Source: Owenia fusiformis
Taxonomy: Eukaryota; Annelida; Polychaeta; Sabellida; Oweniidae
Direction: 5' to 3'
Length of the DNA: 60,000 nt
NCBI GenBank assembly: GCA_903813345.2
Contig: CAIIXF020000002.1
Span: forward strand, 3,388,001 to 3,448,000
Of the stretch, positions 42,301 to 50,989 are shown piece by piece. Position numbers and translations under genes: made by a program. Position 1 is the stretch's first letter. The number at the start of each line of letters is the position of its first letter. The notes below the pieces were generated by a model. That model did not search any database. It saw only the letters and a list, made by a program, of their open reading frames with translations, and was not told the origin of the DNA.

Positions 42301-44204
42301 TCATTTTCAGCTGTTAACAGTTTTGCTTCAGACTGGTCATTTTTCTCTTTCTCTGCTTTATCTTCTTCGATCATGGTTTTGTACTGATTTCTTGTAGTCA
42401 CAAAAGCTTCACTATTTCTCTTATATACATATTTGTCCATCTTTTCTTGGTCTAGTTTAGATAAAATATCTTGTCCTATAAGTACCGAAGCAGGGAGTGT
42501 ATTTGAGACTGCTGCTTTGATTCTGTGAACATCATTTTCAAAGTGAATTTCTACCTCTGCTGTTGGGTATGACTGCTTATCACCATGTACACACGTCATC
42601 TCTACAGCTTCCCCATGAACAATTGTATCTTCACTGATAAGGTCCTTGTTTACTATGGTTTTGAAACTCCCTGTATCCAATATCATTTCTACATCTTCAT
42701 TATCATTGAGTCTGGCAATTACAGTTCCATCTTTTCTGGATCTATACTGTGTGAATATATCATTGGGCAATGTGCATAAAAAGGCTGGTTTACTAGACCC
42801 TAGGTAACATTTCTCTTGGACGTGGCCATATTTATTACAACGTCCACAGTGTAAAGACTTATCTACCCGGCAGTCTTCAGTTTTATGATTTCTCATTCCA
42901 CAGTTTTCACACTTCACAGGCTTTCTATCTCCATTGGTTGATGATGTTGTTCCTGGACCAGCTTTGAAGTTTAAGCTACACTCGCTTTCTTTGTGCCCAG
43001 TTTTATTACATTTTCTACAGATAATATCTTGAGGGCAATCTCTAGATCGGTGCCCTTTCTCCCTGCAGTTGAAACATTCCCCAGGATTAACTGTGATTTG
43101 CTGTGATTTTCTCCAATTTGGATTATCTGAATTAGAGAACTTTCTGTTGAAATTTGCTGACTCATTGTTTTTTCTTTTCTCATTAGACTTCCAATAAACT
43201 GCATCTGTTTTTCTTGCTTCAAGGAAGTTGTCAGCGAACTTGATTACCTCATCTGTAGTTTTTGCGTCATTCTCTTTAACCCATGTTTGGACTTCTGTTG
43301 GCAGAGTTGTAACCAGCTGTTCTTTGATCAATATATCACTCATCAGTTCAAGTGTGGTCACATTTTTCATCCATTTTCTAAAAACATCTCTCAAACGTAT
43401 GGTGAATGGTTTGATTCCCTCTCCATCATCTCTTTGTAGGTTCCGAAAACGTTTCCTGTAAGTCTCTTCATTAATAGCATATCGCTTAAGAATAGCTTCT
43501 TTAACGATTTCATAGTCACTTGCTTCTTCTTGGTCCACACTTGCGTAAGCCTCTTGCGCTTTGCCAGTTAAACTAGGTCCCAACTTCAGAGTCCAATATT
43601 CTTTCGGCCATTTACACATTGTAGCTGTCCTTTCAAATATTGTTAGGAAGTTTTCGATGTCATCATTGTCTCTCAATCTTGGGATGAATGGATCTTTTGG
43701 TTTATGTTTTTCTTCTTTATCTTCTTTTCTCTCTTTATCACGTCTTTTCCTTTCATCTTCAAGCTCCATTCTTCGTAGCTGTTCTTGGTATTTTCTTTCA
43801 TCTTCTATCTCTTCTCTTCTAAGTTGTTCTTGTCTTTTACGATCTTCTTTCATAGCTTCTAATTCTGCAAGTCGATTCTTCTCTTGACTCAGGAACATTT
43901 CTCTATCTTGTTCCGTCTTTTTCATCATTGTTGTCATCATCATTTGCTGTTGCATCTGCATTGGATTAAATTGTTGGAACATTGTAGGATCAGTCCTTTC
44001 TTCTGTTGGTCCAACTGCTTCTTCGTGTTCTTCTTCTTTAAGTTTTTCTCTCTCTTTATCAGCCATCTTTACTTTTGTTTGCTTTACTGGTGATGATTCC
44101 TTGCTATAAACTGTTTTCCTTGTATCAACTGGCATATTTTGTGAATTCCATGGTAAAAGATGTAAAAATTGAAAAAAAAAGCAGTTGTCAATCAATGTTC
44201 TCAT
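39366..44204 (-). CDS. Gag-Pol polyprotein with integrase upstream of reverse transcriptase (Gmr1 type)
   Basis: One open frame of 1612 residues; translation may really start at the Met near residue 24. Order: charged coiled coil (~95-170), Gag capsid-like region (~170-340), four CCHC knuckles (CFNCREKGHRSRDC ~375, then ~397, ~432 and ~450), aspartic protease (ILDTGSFKTIV ~505), integrase HHCC finger (HNIPLSGHLG...CDVCQK ~766-811), DDE core (DIVGPLE, LTDQGTNF, Glu in QTNGQTERYNG; ~835-930), then reverse transcriptase (CVDFRDLNKV ~1250, YFDDLVVFS ~1350) and RNase H (ITDASDVGISGVL ~1500, ending GCADALSRL). In ordinary Ty3/gypsy elements integrase comes last; this order is that of Gmr1 elements. 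All catalytic motifs look intact and no stop interrupts the frame. It lies antisense to the host receptor gene. Confidence 0.93.
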   Translation of the reverse strand: MRTLIDNCFFFQFLHLLPWNSQNMPVDTRKTVYSKESSPVKQTKVKMADKEREKLKEEEHEEAVGPTEERTDPTMFQQFNPMQMQQQMMMTTMMKKTEQDREMFLSQEKNRLAELEAMKEDRKRQEQLRREEIEDERKYQEQLRRMELEDERKRRDKERKEDKEEKHKPKDPFIPRLRDNDDIENFLTIFERTATMCKWPKEYWTLKLGPSLTGKAQEAYASVDQEEASDYEIVKEAILKRYAINEETYRKRFRNLQRDDGEGIKPFTIRLRDVFRKWMKNVTTLELMSDILIKEQLVTTLPTEVQTWVKENDAKTTDEVIKFADNFLEARKTDAVYWKSNEKRKNNESANFNRKFSNSDNPNWRKSQQITVNPGECFNCREKGHRSRDCPQDIICRKCNKTGHKESECSLNFKAGPGTTSSTNGDRKPVKCENCGMRNHKTEDCRVDKSLHCGRCNKYGHVQEKCYLGSSKPAFLCTLPNDIFTQYRSRKDGTVIARLNDNEDVEMILDTGSFKTIVNKDLISEDTIVHGEAVEMTCVHGDKQSYPTAEVEIHFENDVHRIKAAVSNTLPASVLIGQDILSKLDQEKMDKYVYKRNSEAFVTTRNQYKTMIEEDKAEKEKNDQSEAKLLTAENEIEIIQTETSTNSEELPFNFDESVFYPQIREKQKKSRREKRLQRRKAYKHDDTEINIDGINRDKLIQLQNKDPTLSNVRKALLDMPAEQQDTPYFIKKDDMVIRRVENLSGDIIEQIVVPRQCRKKVLELSHNIPLSGHLGIQKTTSRIMKKMFWPGIHRDVKGFCNSCDVCQKTSRKMLSNRAKMIPLPVITEPFSRIGMDIVGPLERSKRENKYILVTTDYGTKFPEAVPMKTTDSKKVAEELMKQFSRVGVPKEILTDQGTNFLSKLMQEMYKMMKINGIKTTPYHQQTNGQTERYNGVLVKMIKKLTEDEPENWDIFLPYLLFAYREVPHATTGFSPFELLYGREVRGPIDVLSERWEPNRDASTNVIEHITKMREKLESMHEIVKDKVIRAKHNQKAYYDEQSRNIEYKPGDLVLLLLPSSEMKLQAKWQGPFKIIKRCNKVNYDIQMGNKTKTYHVNLLKRYHNSDDFCCFTLQTIENDDIDRDSDNDDAEEYMPIQWPIIDDKENEHKFNISPNLTEEQEKQIVALLDEYNDVLSDEPGITDLITHHINTKDNKPVRQRLRRFPKAYIELMREKVDKMISKGIMEPSMSEWGSNFVFVPKKNGELRDCVDFRDLNKVTEFDAYPMPRIDEILDGLATAVFITVMDLCRGFWQIPLSSDSKEKTSVLTPFGTFQFIRMPFGLHGAPATFQRAMDRMLEGAEEYSDAYFDDLVVFSTDFDSHLHDVRNIFDRLRKHNLTAKPSKCRFAFEEVEYLGHIVGGGTIKPSIEKTEAIQRLEKPTTKKNLKTFLGMTGYFRKFVPKYAEIAFPLTELTKKSIPVKIPWGDREQKAHDQLKKLLCSDTILSSPDFTRTFLVITDASDVGISGVLSQDFDDGEHPIMYLSRKLLPREQNYAVIEKECLAIVWAVQYMRYYLLGRRFVVITDHNPLKWLNKMLNTNHRLTRWSLTLQQYDFKVIHRSGINNGCADALSRL

Positions 44205-44470
44205 CTTTATTGCACTTTGATAACCACATCGTATCTCATCTTAAAAGTCTAAAAACTCAGTTGATAAAATGTTCTCTAAAATACAACACTCTGCTCGACT
44301 ATATGCATACATGTCTTTCACTCCACTAATACTTTCAAACTAAACTCAACTCAGTCAACCTATTGATGCACAACTGAATAATCCATTCACTCACTCACTC
44401 CAAAAACAATCTAATTATGAAAGTAAATCTAAACATCTCACACTATTACATCATAATACCTTACAATTAT

Positions 44471-45602
44471 AATATTAACTATACATTCCTTTAACTCTAC
44501 CATGAACTTCATTTCCAGGTTTGATGATTGGTGCCAGAACATGCGACTTGTTGGTGACAACTATTCATACATATACAACTATACATTCCTTTAACCCTAC
44601 CATGAACTCCATTTCCAGGTTTGATGACTGATGCAAGAACATGCGACTTATTGGTGACAACTATTCATACATACATACATGCATGCCTTTATACATACAT
44701 GCATACAACTATGCATTCCTTTAACCCTACCATGAATCCATTTCCAGGTTTGATGACTAGTGCTAGAACATGCGACTTATTGGTGACAACTATTCATACA
44801 TATACAACTATACTTTCCTTTAACCCTACCATGCACTTTACTTTAAGGCTTGGTGACTGGTGCAAGAACACGCGACTCCCGTGTATTAAACATAAACCAC
44901 GGGGTTCTATATATACAGGTACCATTTCATTATTATTCATTATAATATTAACTGTACATTCCTTTAACCCTACCATGAACTTCATTTCCAGGTTTGGTGA
45001 ATTGTGCTAGGAACTGCGACTTGTTGGTGACAACTATTCATACATACATACATGCGTAACATGCATACAACTATACATTCCTTTAATCCTACCATGCACT
45101 TCATTTCCAGGTTTGATGACTGGTGCTAGGACATGTGACTTGTTGGTGACAACTATTCATACATACATACATAACATGCATGCGTTTATACATACATGCA
45201 TACAACTATACATTCCTTTAATCCTACCATGCACTTCATTTCCAGGTTTGATGACTGGTGCTAGGAACTGCGACTTGTTGGTGACAACTATTCATACATA
45301 CATACATGCGTAACATGCATACAACTATACATTCCTTTAATCCTACCATGCACTTCATTTCTAGGTTTGATGACTAGTGCCTGAACATGCGACTTGTTGG
45401 TGACAACTCTTCATACATACATAGATGCATAACATGCATACAACTATACATTCCTTTAATCCTACCATGCACTTCATTTCTAGGTTTGATGACTAGTGCC
45501 TGAACATGCGACTTGTTGGTGACAACTCTTCATACATACATACATACATAACATGCATACAACTATACATTCCTTTAATCCTACCATGCACTTCATTTTA
45601 AG
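44471..45602 (+). repeat. Minisatellite of splice-acceptor plus exon-start units
   Basis: Ten acceptors of the form CTTCATTTCCAG|GTTTGATGACTGG occur, with exon-like starts at 44519, 44619, 44748, 44848, 44992, 45111, 45246, 45365, 45484 and finally the real exon at 45603. Spacing is 100-144 bp, and exactly 119 bp in the last three steps. Each decoy copies about 43 nt of the real exon up to GGTGACAACT, then turns into CATACATACATGCATAACATGC-type sequence, TACATTCCTTTAAYCCTACC and the next acceptor. The unit at 44848-44918 instead joins to the end of the upstream lectin exon with its donor. Confidence 0.9.
44848..44991 (+). pseudogene. Chimeric pseudo-exon and preserved short ancestral intron
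   Basis: The exon-like block 44848-44918 starts like the 45603 exon (TTGGTGACTGGTGCAAGAAC) and, after a GACT/AACT microhomology, ends like the 38458 exon (CCACGGGGTTCTATATA), with donor CAG|GTACC. The following 73 nt (44919-44991) correspond to the host intron without the retroelement and end in TTTCCAG. Read in the only open frame it needs an incoming phase that the lectin exon does not supply, so it is probably not used. Confidence 0.75.
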
Positions 45603-47597
45603 GTTTGATGACTGGTGCTAGGACATGCGACTTGTTGGTGACAACTTTGAATGTCGTAAATACATCTGAAGTGAACATTACATGGCGTCAAGCAGAATGT
45701 AGAGGATATGTCACTGCTACGTTCATGTGTGTAAAAATGAAGAGAGTTCATCTTGATCTGGATTATAACGTACCATGCCCACCACGACGACCATGTTCGT
45801 GCTTAGACGGTAATCATTACACTCTGCATAATGGAGTGATCAATTGTGAAGATGTAGGGCTGTACACTTTACCGACAGACATATCACAAAATGTGAGAAT
45901 CATGCATGCAAATAGAAACAAAATACGTTACATAGAAAACGGAATGTTTCACGGAATGTCACGTATCCAATATTTATATCTTCGTAAAAATGAGATAAAT
46001 GAAATATCTTCGTTCGGATTCAAGGAGTTTGGTGAACTAGAAGAACTTTCTTTGGCATTCAATAAGCATAATCCACTGAAGTTAAGTATCAACTCGTTTG
46101 GAGGGCTATATAAACTAAAGAGTTTGATTCTCAGGAATACTAGGTTGGAGTATCCAATAAACAGAAAACTATTTCAAGATTTGAATTCTCTGGAGAGCTT
46201 ATACATCGACGATTCTTATATAAAACATGAATTTGACATTTCTCTTCCTAATCCACATCTGTTGCGAATCTTATTTACAGGTCCACTAAATATATTCAAA
46301 ACTATGTTTAAAAAGCCATCAAATTATAGTAATTTAGACCAGCTGGAACTTTATGACATTCCCCGAAACGAAACAATTTTAGCTGGACAATTTGATGGGT
46401 TGTATAAAATGAGGTTTATGAGGTTCTACAATGTAGATATTCAAATTCTAAAACCGGCTCATTTTGCAGGTCTTGTTTCACTGGAATTTTTGCGTATAGA
46501 AAACTGTAACATCGACGTAATCGAACAACACACATTTACCCTGCTTAAGAATATTCAGCGAATTTCGGTTGTTCAAAGTACATTACCAAAATACCCAGTC
46601 TCATTATTTCAAGGTCTTGAGAAATTGACTGAAGTTTACAGCAATCATGTTGAATTATGCTGCATCGTTCCAACAACAGTTAAATTGTGTACCCCACGAC
46701 TAGACCACCTGTCTTCATGTGGAGATCTAGTGAAGAACAACATACTCAGGGTGTTTCTTTGGGCATTTGGTATATGTATACTCCTTGCTAACAGTGCTGT
46801 CATCATACTTCGTATCTATGAAGGCAGATTGAAGCATGGTGTAAATGAAATACTCGTAATGCATCTCTCATTATCGGATATGCTAATGGCAGTATACATT
46901 ATCATCATTGCATCGATGGATATGAAATACAGAGGTGCTTATTTTCAACATCAGAGTGCCTGGAAGAAAAGTAGCTTATGTATGGCTTCGGGATTTATTG
47001 CATCGTTATCAAGTGAGATGTCCGTTTACGTCCTCGTTGTCATGACGCTTGACCGATTCCTCAAAATAGTGTTTCCGCTTAAAATGCGGTTACACTTTTC
47101 CAAGCGTGCTGTTTATGGTGTTCTCATTATTGGCTGGATTCTCTGTATAACCCTAACAGCTTTACCACTTCTCCCTCTCGACTACTTCAGCCCCCATGAA
47201 TTCTATACGCAATCTGGCTTTTGCTTACCGCTTATGCTGAATTACGATTCTGCAAAAGAAGCCTTGTTTAACCAACGTGAAAACACAGGACAGGATGGTA
47301 GCATTGAGCTAGATAGACAGAAATCACAGCAGTCATATTCTCATTTTAACGGCTGGGAGTATTCCTTTGCTCTTTTCAATGTTGTGAACCTTGTCGCCTT
47401 TTTTCTTATAGCTGTTGGCTACTTGGCCATATTCTTTGCGACTAGGATCTCGAGATCAAAAACCAAACATGGCTCGGGGAATGAGCGAGACAGGAAGATG
47501 GCGGTGAAATTGATGTGGATCGTTTCTACAGACTTCTGCTGCTGGATTCCAGTAATAATCATGGGATTCCTAACCTACTTCAAGATAGCGCTGCCAG
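45603..47597 (+). CDS. Main exon of lectin-LRR-7TM receptor (type C LGR, relaxin-receptor-like)
   Basis: About 665 codons from acceptor TTTTAAG|GT to donor CCAG|GTTGG, entered in phase 1. The first ~45 residues (ARTCDLLVTT...WRQAECRGYVTATFMC) complete the C-type lectin-like domain. A Cys-rich cap (CPPRRPCSCLDG) and about ten leucine-rich repeats (~65-345) follow, then the hinge CC...C...LSSCGDLVKNNILRVFLW. Transmembrane helices 1-6 follow: LSLSDMLMA in TM2; DMKYRGAYFQHQSAWKKSSLC between TM2 and TM3; MTLDRFLKIVFP replacing the DRY motif; a basic third loop with RSKTKHGSGNERDRKM; and CCWIPVIIMGF in TM6. These hinge and TM motifs closely resemble relaxin receptors RXFP1/2, which carry an LDLa module rather than a lectin domain. 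Probably a plasma-membrane G-protein-coupled receptor; ligand unknown. Uncorrected, the frame would run to 47635, but splicing to 47947 supplies TM7. Confidence 0.9.
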
Positions 47598-47946
47598 GTT
47601 GGTATCATAATTTTGCTCATGTGCCCTTTTGTTAATCAATTGTGCATTATACATATGTATATTGTGAAGCGCATGTAATTCTGATTTTAAATTACAAAAA
47701 CAGTCCTTTGTAATAGGCCTGAGTTGGCAAGATGCTACGCGGAATTAACTTCCCTTAACAAAAAAAACGGATCCGGTTTATTTTGTCTTGTCTGAGATAA
47801 AGCGCTCTTTGAATAACAAAAATGATGAGACATGCTTGAATACAGATTGGGAACTTCAACTTGTATATTTAATGTAAAGCAGATGAAATAGATATGAAGA
47901 CGAACCTGAACATTTTTTGATTTTATTTTTCCATTACTCTCTTCAG

Positions 47947-48149
47947 GAGAGATTATTGCCTATGTCAGTATATTTGTGTTGCCAATCAACAGCGCTATCA
48001 ACCCGATACTCTACACATTTAGCACTCTTTCCTGGAAAGACATATGGAAGAAATGCAAATGTAGGTCGACACCTGAGCCACCACTAGCTCCAAATCAGAG
48101 CAACACAAATGATGTAGCATCATCGACCTTTACTAGCAGAAAACTGTGA
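47947..48149 (+). CDS. Last coding exon of the lectin-LRR-7TM receptor (TM7 and tail)
   Basis: Acceptor CTCTTCAG at 47946. Joined in phase to the preceding exon it reads ALPGEIIAYVSIFVLPINSAINPILYTF, which contains TM7 with the canonical NPxxY (NPILY). A short tail with CKC and a Ser/Thr-rich end (SSTFTSRKL) follows, then TGA at 48147-48149. VLPINSAINPILYT is very close to the relaxin-receptor TM7. This confirms the gene is complete at its 3' end. A long-inverted-repeat element begins only ~18 bp after the stop, so the 3' UTR must run into it. Confidence 0.9.
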
Positions 48150-48164
48150 GTGTTAAGATTAAAC

Positions 48165-49132
48165 ACAGGGCGTCCACAAAAAAGTATACCAAACTTCAAA
48201 TCCAAAATTACTGGAATCCTAAGCAGTTTTTCTAAAATACAAAGGTTGTAGTAAAAAGCCTTATTTGTTCTCCATCAAATGGTACCAAGACCATAATGTA
48301 ACTGTCATGTATGACTGAGATATCTTGACCATTATGAGAGGTGGTAAAATTAGCACTAATCCAAGTTATCTTCCTGTGTGGCAATTGATGTGTAATTGGC
48401 TTAGTGTTCTTTTTTTCTGTTACATTAAGTTAGAGGACAGGCCTTCCATACTGAACTGGACTTGGGACTGAGTAACTCTCTTATGAAAAAAGGTTTGGAA
48501 AAAAGCTTAACTTACTCTAAAATAGGCCTGAAAAAATGGTTCAACTGTCACCTAAGCAGTAGAGCCAACAAAAATTTCTAAAAAGCAAGTCCTGTGTACT
48601 GTTTATAGAACCCATATTCTTACTATTGAAATGGTTTCTAGCAATACTGTTCCACGTTAATCTACTTGTTTAGACTCAATAAACTCGAGTTCTTATGACA
48701 AAATGAGGATTTCAACAAGGGCTATTGACTTTACATGGAAGTACAATTGACTTCAAAGCTGCATATCAGCAAGTAGAAGTTTCATTGCTGTTCAAGAGAC
48801 TCTTCAGATTCAATTTCTCGAAAGGGAAGTTACAACTAAAAGTTATGGAAAGTTATGAAAAAGTGTGAAGAACATAAAACAAGTATCAATTTGAACATTA
48901 ATAATGTTTTGAACACACAAAAGTTGAATGTTAATTTGGCACAGTGTTGATTTTACCAGCTTTCATAAAAGTCATGATTGCTCAGTCATCCATGACAGTA
49001 ACATAATGATCTAGGTTCCATTGGGTGGAGGACAAACTAGGCCATTTACTGCTCCCTTTGCAAAAAAAATTGCTCAGAATTCAAGTAACCTGGGATTGAA
49101 GTTGGCTATACTTATTTTGTGGACGTCGTGTA
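48165..49132. mobile_element. Long-inverted-repeat non-autonomous element next to the receptor stop codon
   Basis: The left end GGGCGTCCACAAAAAAGTAT faces the right end ATACTTATTTTGTGGACGTC. Inverted similarity continues about 200 bp inward, for example ACTGTCATGTATGACTGAG (about 48301) against CTCAGTCATCCATGACAGT (about 48980). The termini are reminiscent of Tc1/mariner-type elements. I could not fix a TA duplication. It includes an AATAAA (about 48678), which could serve the receptor transcript. Confidence 0.7.
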
Positions 49133-50820
49133 TATAAAACTAACAATTATAACAAACGGCATGATATCGAACCACGGTTACATCTTTATTTGAAAAAATT
49201 AGTTGATTTATTAAGACTCTTTGTTAGTAGTTCAGATGACTGTATTGACATATCTCTCCCCATTAAAACGCATTTTATCTTTAGATCTCTTATGACCAGT
49301 GACATTAATTTATTTTTACTGGATTTCGACCTCATGATTCTCACTCGAACAACAATAGTACAATATTCGACGATCCATAGTATTAACAATAATATACCTA
49401 CCTTCAATAAATCTTATTACAATATCAATACATCTGTCCTCATATTTCGTAGATTCACAGTAGGAGCAGCGGAGTCGAAGTTTGAAACATATGAGAGAGA
49501 GATGGGGCAGCTTCAGAAAGCCTAAGAATGCAGTGATAACTATACATTGATGACCTTGAGAAACGCCACGGAGCAACATGAGACCCGATCAAAATCAGCA
49601 ATAAAATTATTTTATAGACACGAACGATGGTAAAAATAAGAAAGCATGTGTCCATTGTCACTCTTTAGGTCAAGATGAAGAACATTGCCATGCTTCAAAG
49701 ATGAAGGATCAACTGAGCTAGCCATGTCAACTTAAACTTTTGAACTGGTAGGGTTGATAGAAAATTGAGCCCTACATCTTCCTAAAAGGAGCACTAACAG
49801 ATTCATTAGAAACAGATATTACATCCAAAACATTATCGAGTAAAAGCACAAAATCGAAATCTAAAAACCCTGTAACCCTGCTAAGGCCTAAATGTCTCAT
49901 GGCCCTTGCTTGAGAAGCATTGTAAACATTCTTCAGAATAGACAAATTGAGCGATTTTTATATCTTAAGTTATCCATCAGGAATTGCCTACATAAGGCCA
50001 TTTTTGATATACTGTTTCGAGTATTTCAAGAGTAACATGAGAATGTGTTTGCCATATTTTAAAAACAACTAGGACATTTTAATTGAACATTACCTCGACG
50101 ATGTTCTCTTCATAAAGGACAATGACTGGTATGATTTCTTTCTAGCTGTATCCGATCAACAGTACAAAAGCAAATTTCTTGCTGAATGCTCCTCAGAGTC
50201 TTCACTAGATTTTATAAATCAATCAAACAAACCCCATTTTTGTTAGGGATAAAGTTTGAGTATTGGGTTTTATGAGAAATAATAGTGGAGGGCCCATAGT
50301 ACATATCCTAAAACCCATGTGCGAATGTTTTATCTAACTTAAACACCACATACTCGTATAAAAGGTAAATGGTCGATTACCTTATCATGGGCAGTCAAGG
50401 GTCAAAGCAGCTCCCAGGGTCCTTAAAGACACAATTCCAAGACCCAGGGTCCTGTTATTCAATCAAAAAGTAGTTTTCATTAACCAACATTGGCTCACTG
50501 GTTGAGCGAATGTCATTATTGATTTTGTTAAAATATTCTCATTATACATCACATATGTGAAATGGTAAAATTCACCCCTGTGTACATTATATGGTACATT
50601 CAAGTGAAATTTTAGGTGTGGTGTCTATTGATGCGATATGATTAAAATGTGAATGATTGACATCTCTCTATCATTTAGACAGTTACTTTAAAGTAATCAA
50701 ATCCTGATCCCTGTATTTACCTATAATTGCACTATGAGAAATCACATGTCGATAATCATGATATTGGCAATGAACTCAAACACTGTTTTTTGTAAATATG
50801 TTCCTTTGTAGTTATAATTT
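49133..50820. other. Intergenic, no gene recognised
   Basis: Short frames on both strands overlap each other at 49186-49661, and none shows a domain. Decayed retroelement sequence is possible but not demonstrable by eye. Confidence 0.4.
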
Positions 50821-50834
50821 TTGTACATTAAAAT

Positions 50835-50900
50835 GATGTAATTGTATATGTTTGCTCTCCCTTGTGGAGGAATAAAAGATACAATACAATATTAAGATAA
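50835..50900 (+). repeat. LINE-like 3' tail
   Basis: GCTCTCCCTTGTGGAGGAAT, a small CTCC/GGAG hairpin, is followed by AATAAAAGATACAATACAAT. A hairpin followed by a short tandem tail is typical of 3' ends of CR1/L2-like LINEs. No upstream coding part is recognised. Confidence 0.45.
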
Positions 50901-50989
50901 AGGTACATTTGAAAATTGGGATGTATCATCTATTTTTGTCATGTCTCTATTTGAAGTAATAAAGTTATTGTCTTACATTTAAAATTATT

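Larger units (their letters stand above)
38735..44465 (-). mobile_element. Gmr1-like Ty3/gypsy-type retrotransposon in the lectin-domain intron
   Basis: The insertion is bounded by ATTAT on both sides (38730-38734 and 44466-44470) and has TG...CA termini. A paralogous empty site at 44919-44991 reads straight through with one ATTAT. It carries a single 1612-codon gag-pol frame on the minus strand. A purine tract (minus-strand AAAAGGGGGGAGA, 39149-39137) borders a ~402-bp presumptive 3' LTR (38735-39136). No matching 5' LTR can be seen between the frame and 44465, which is odd given the intact target duplication. Confidence 0.85.

Noticed and set aside
39366-44204. Endogenous retrovirus
   Set aside because: No envelope gene and a Gmr1-type domain order; it is a retrotransposon.
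44848-44918. A functional extra receptor exon
   Set aside because: Its acceptor and donor look good, but the open frame needs an incoming phase that the lectin exon does not provide; the other frames hit a stop.
44471-45602. CRISPR-like array (regularly spaced repeats)
   Set aside because: The genome is clearly eukaryotic, the units include splice acceptors and exon sequence, spacing is uneven, and spacers are not unique.
49190-49525. 111-codon plus-strand frame
   Set aside because: No domain or signal; overlaps three equally plausible minus-strand frames; no splice or promoter context.
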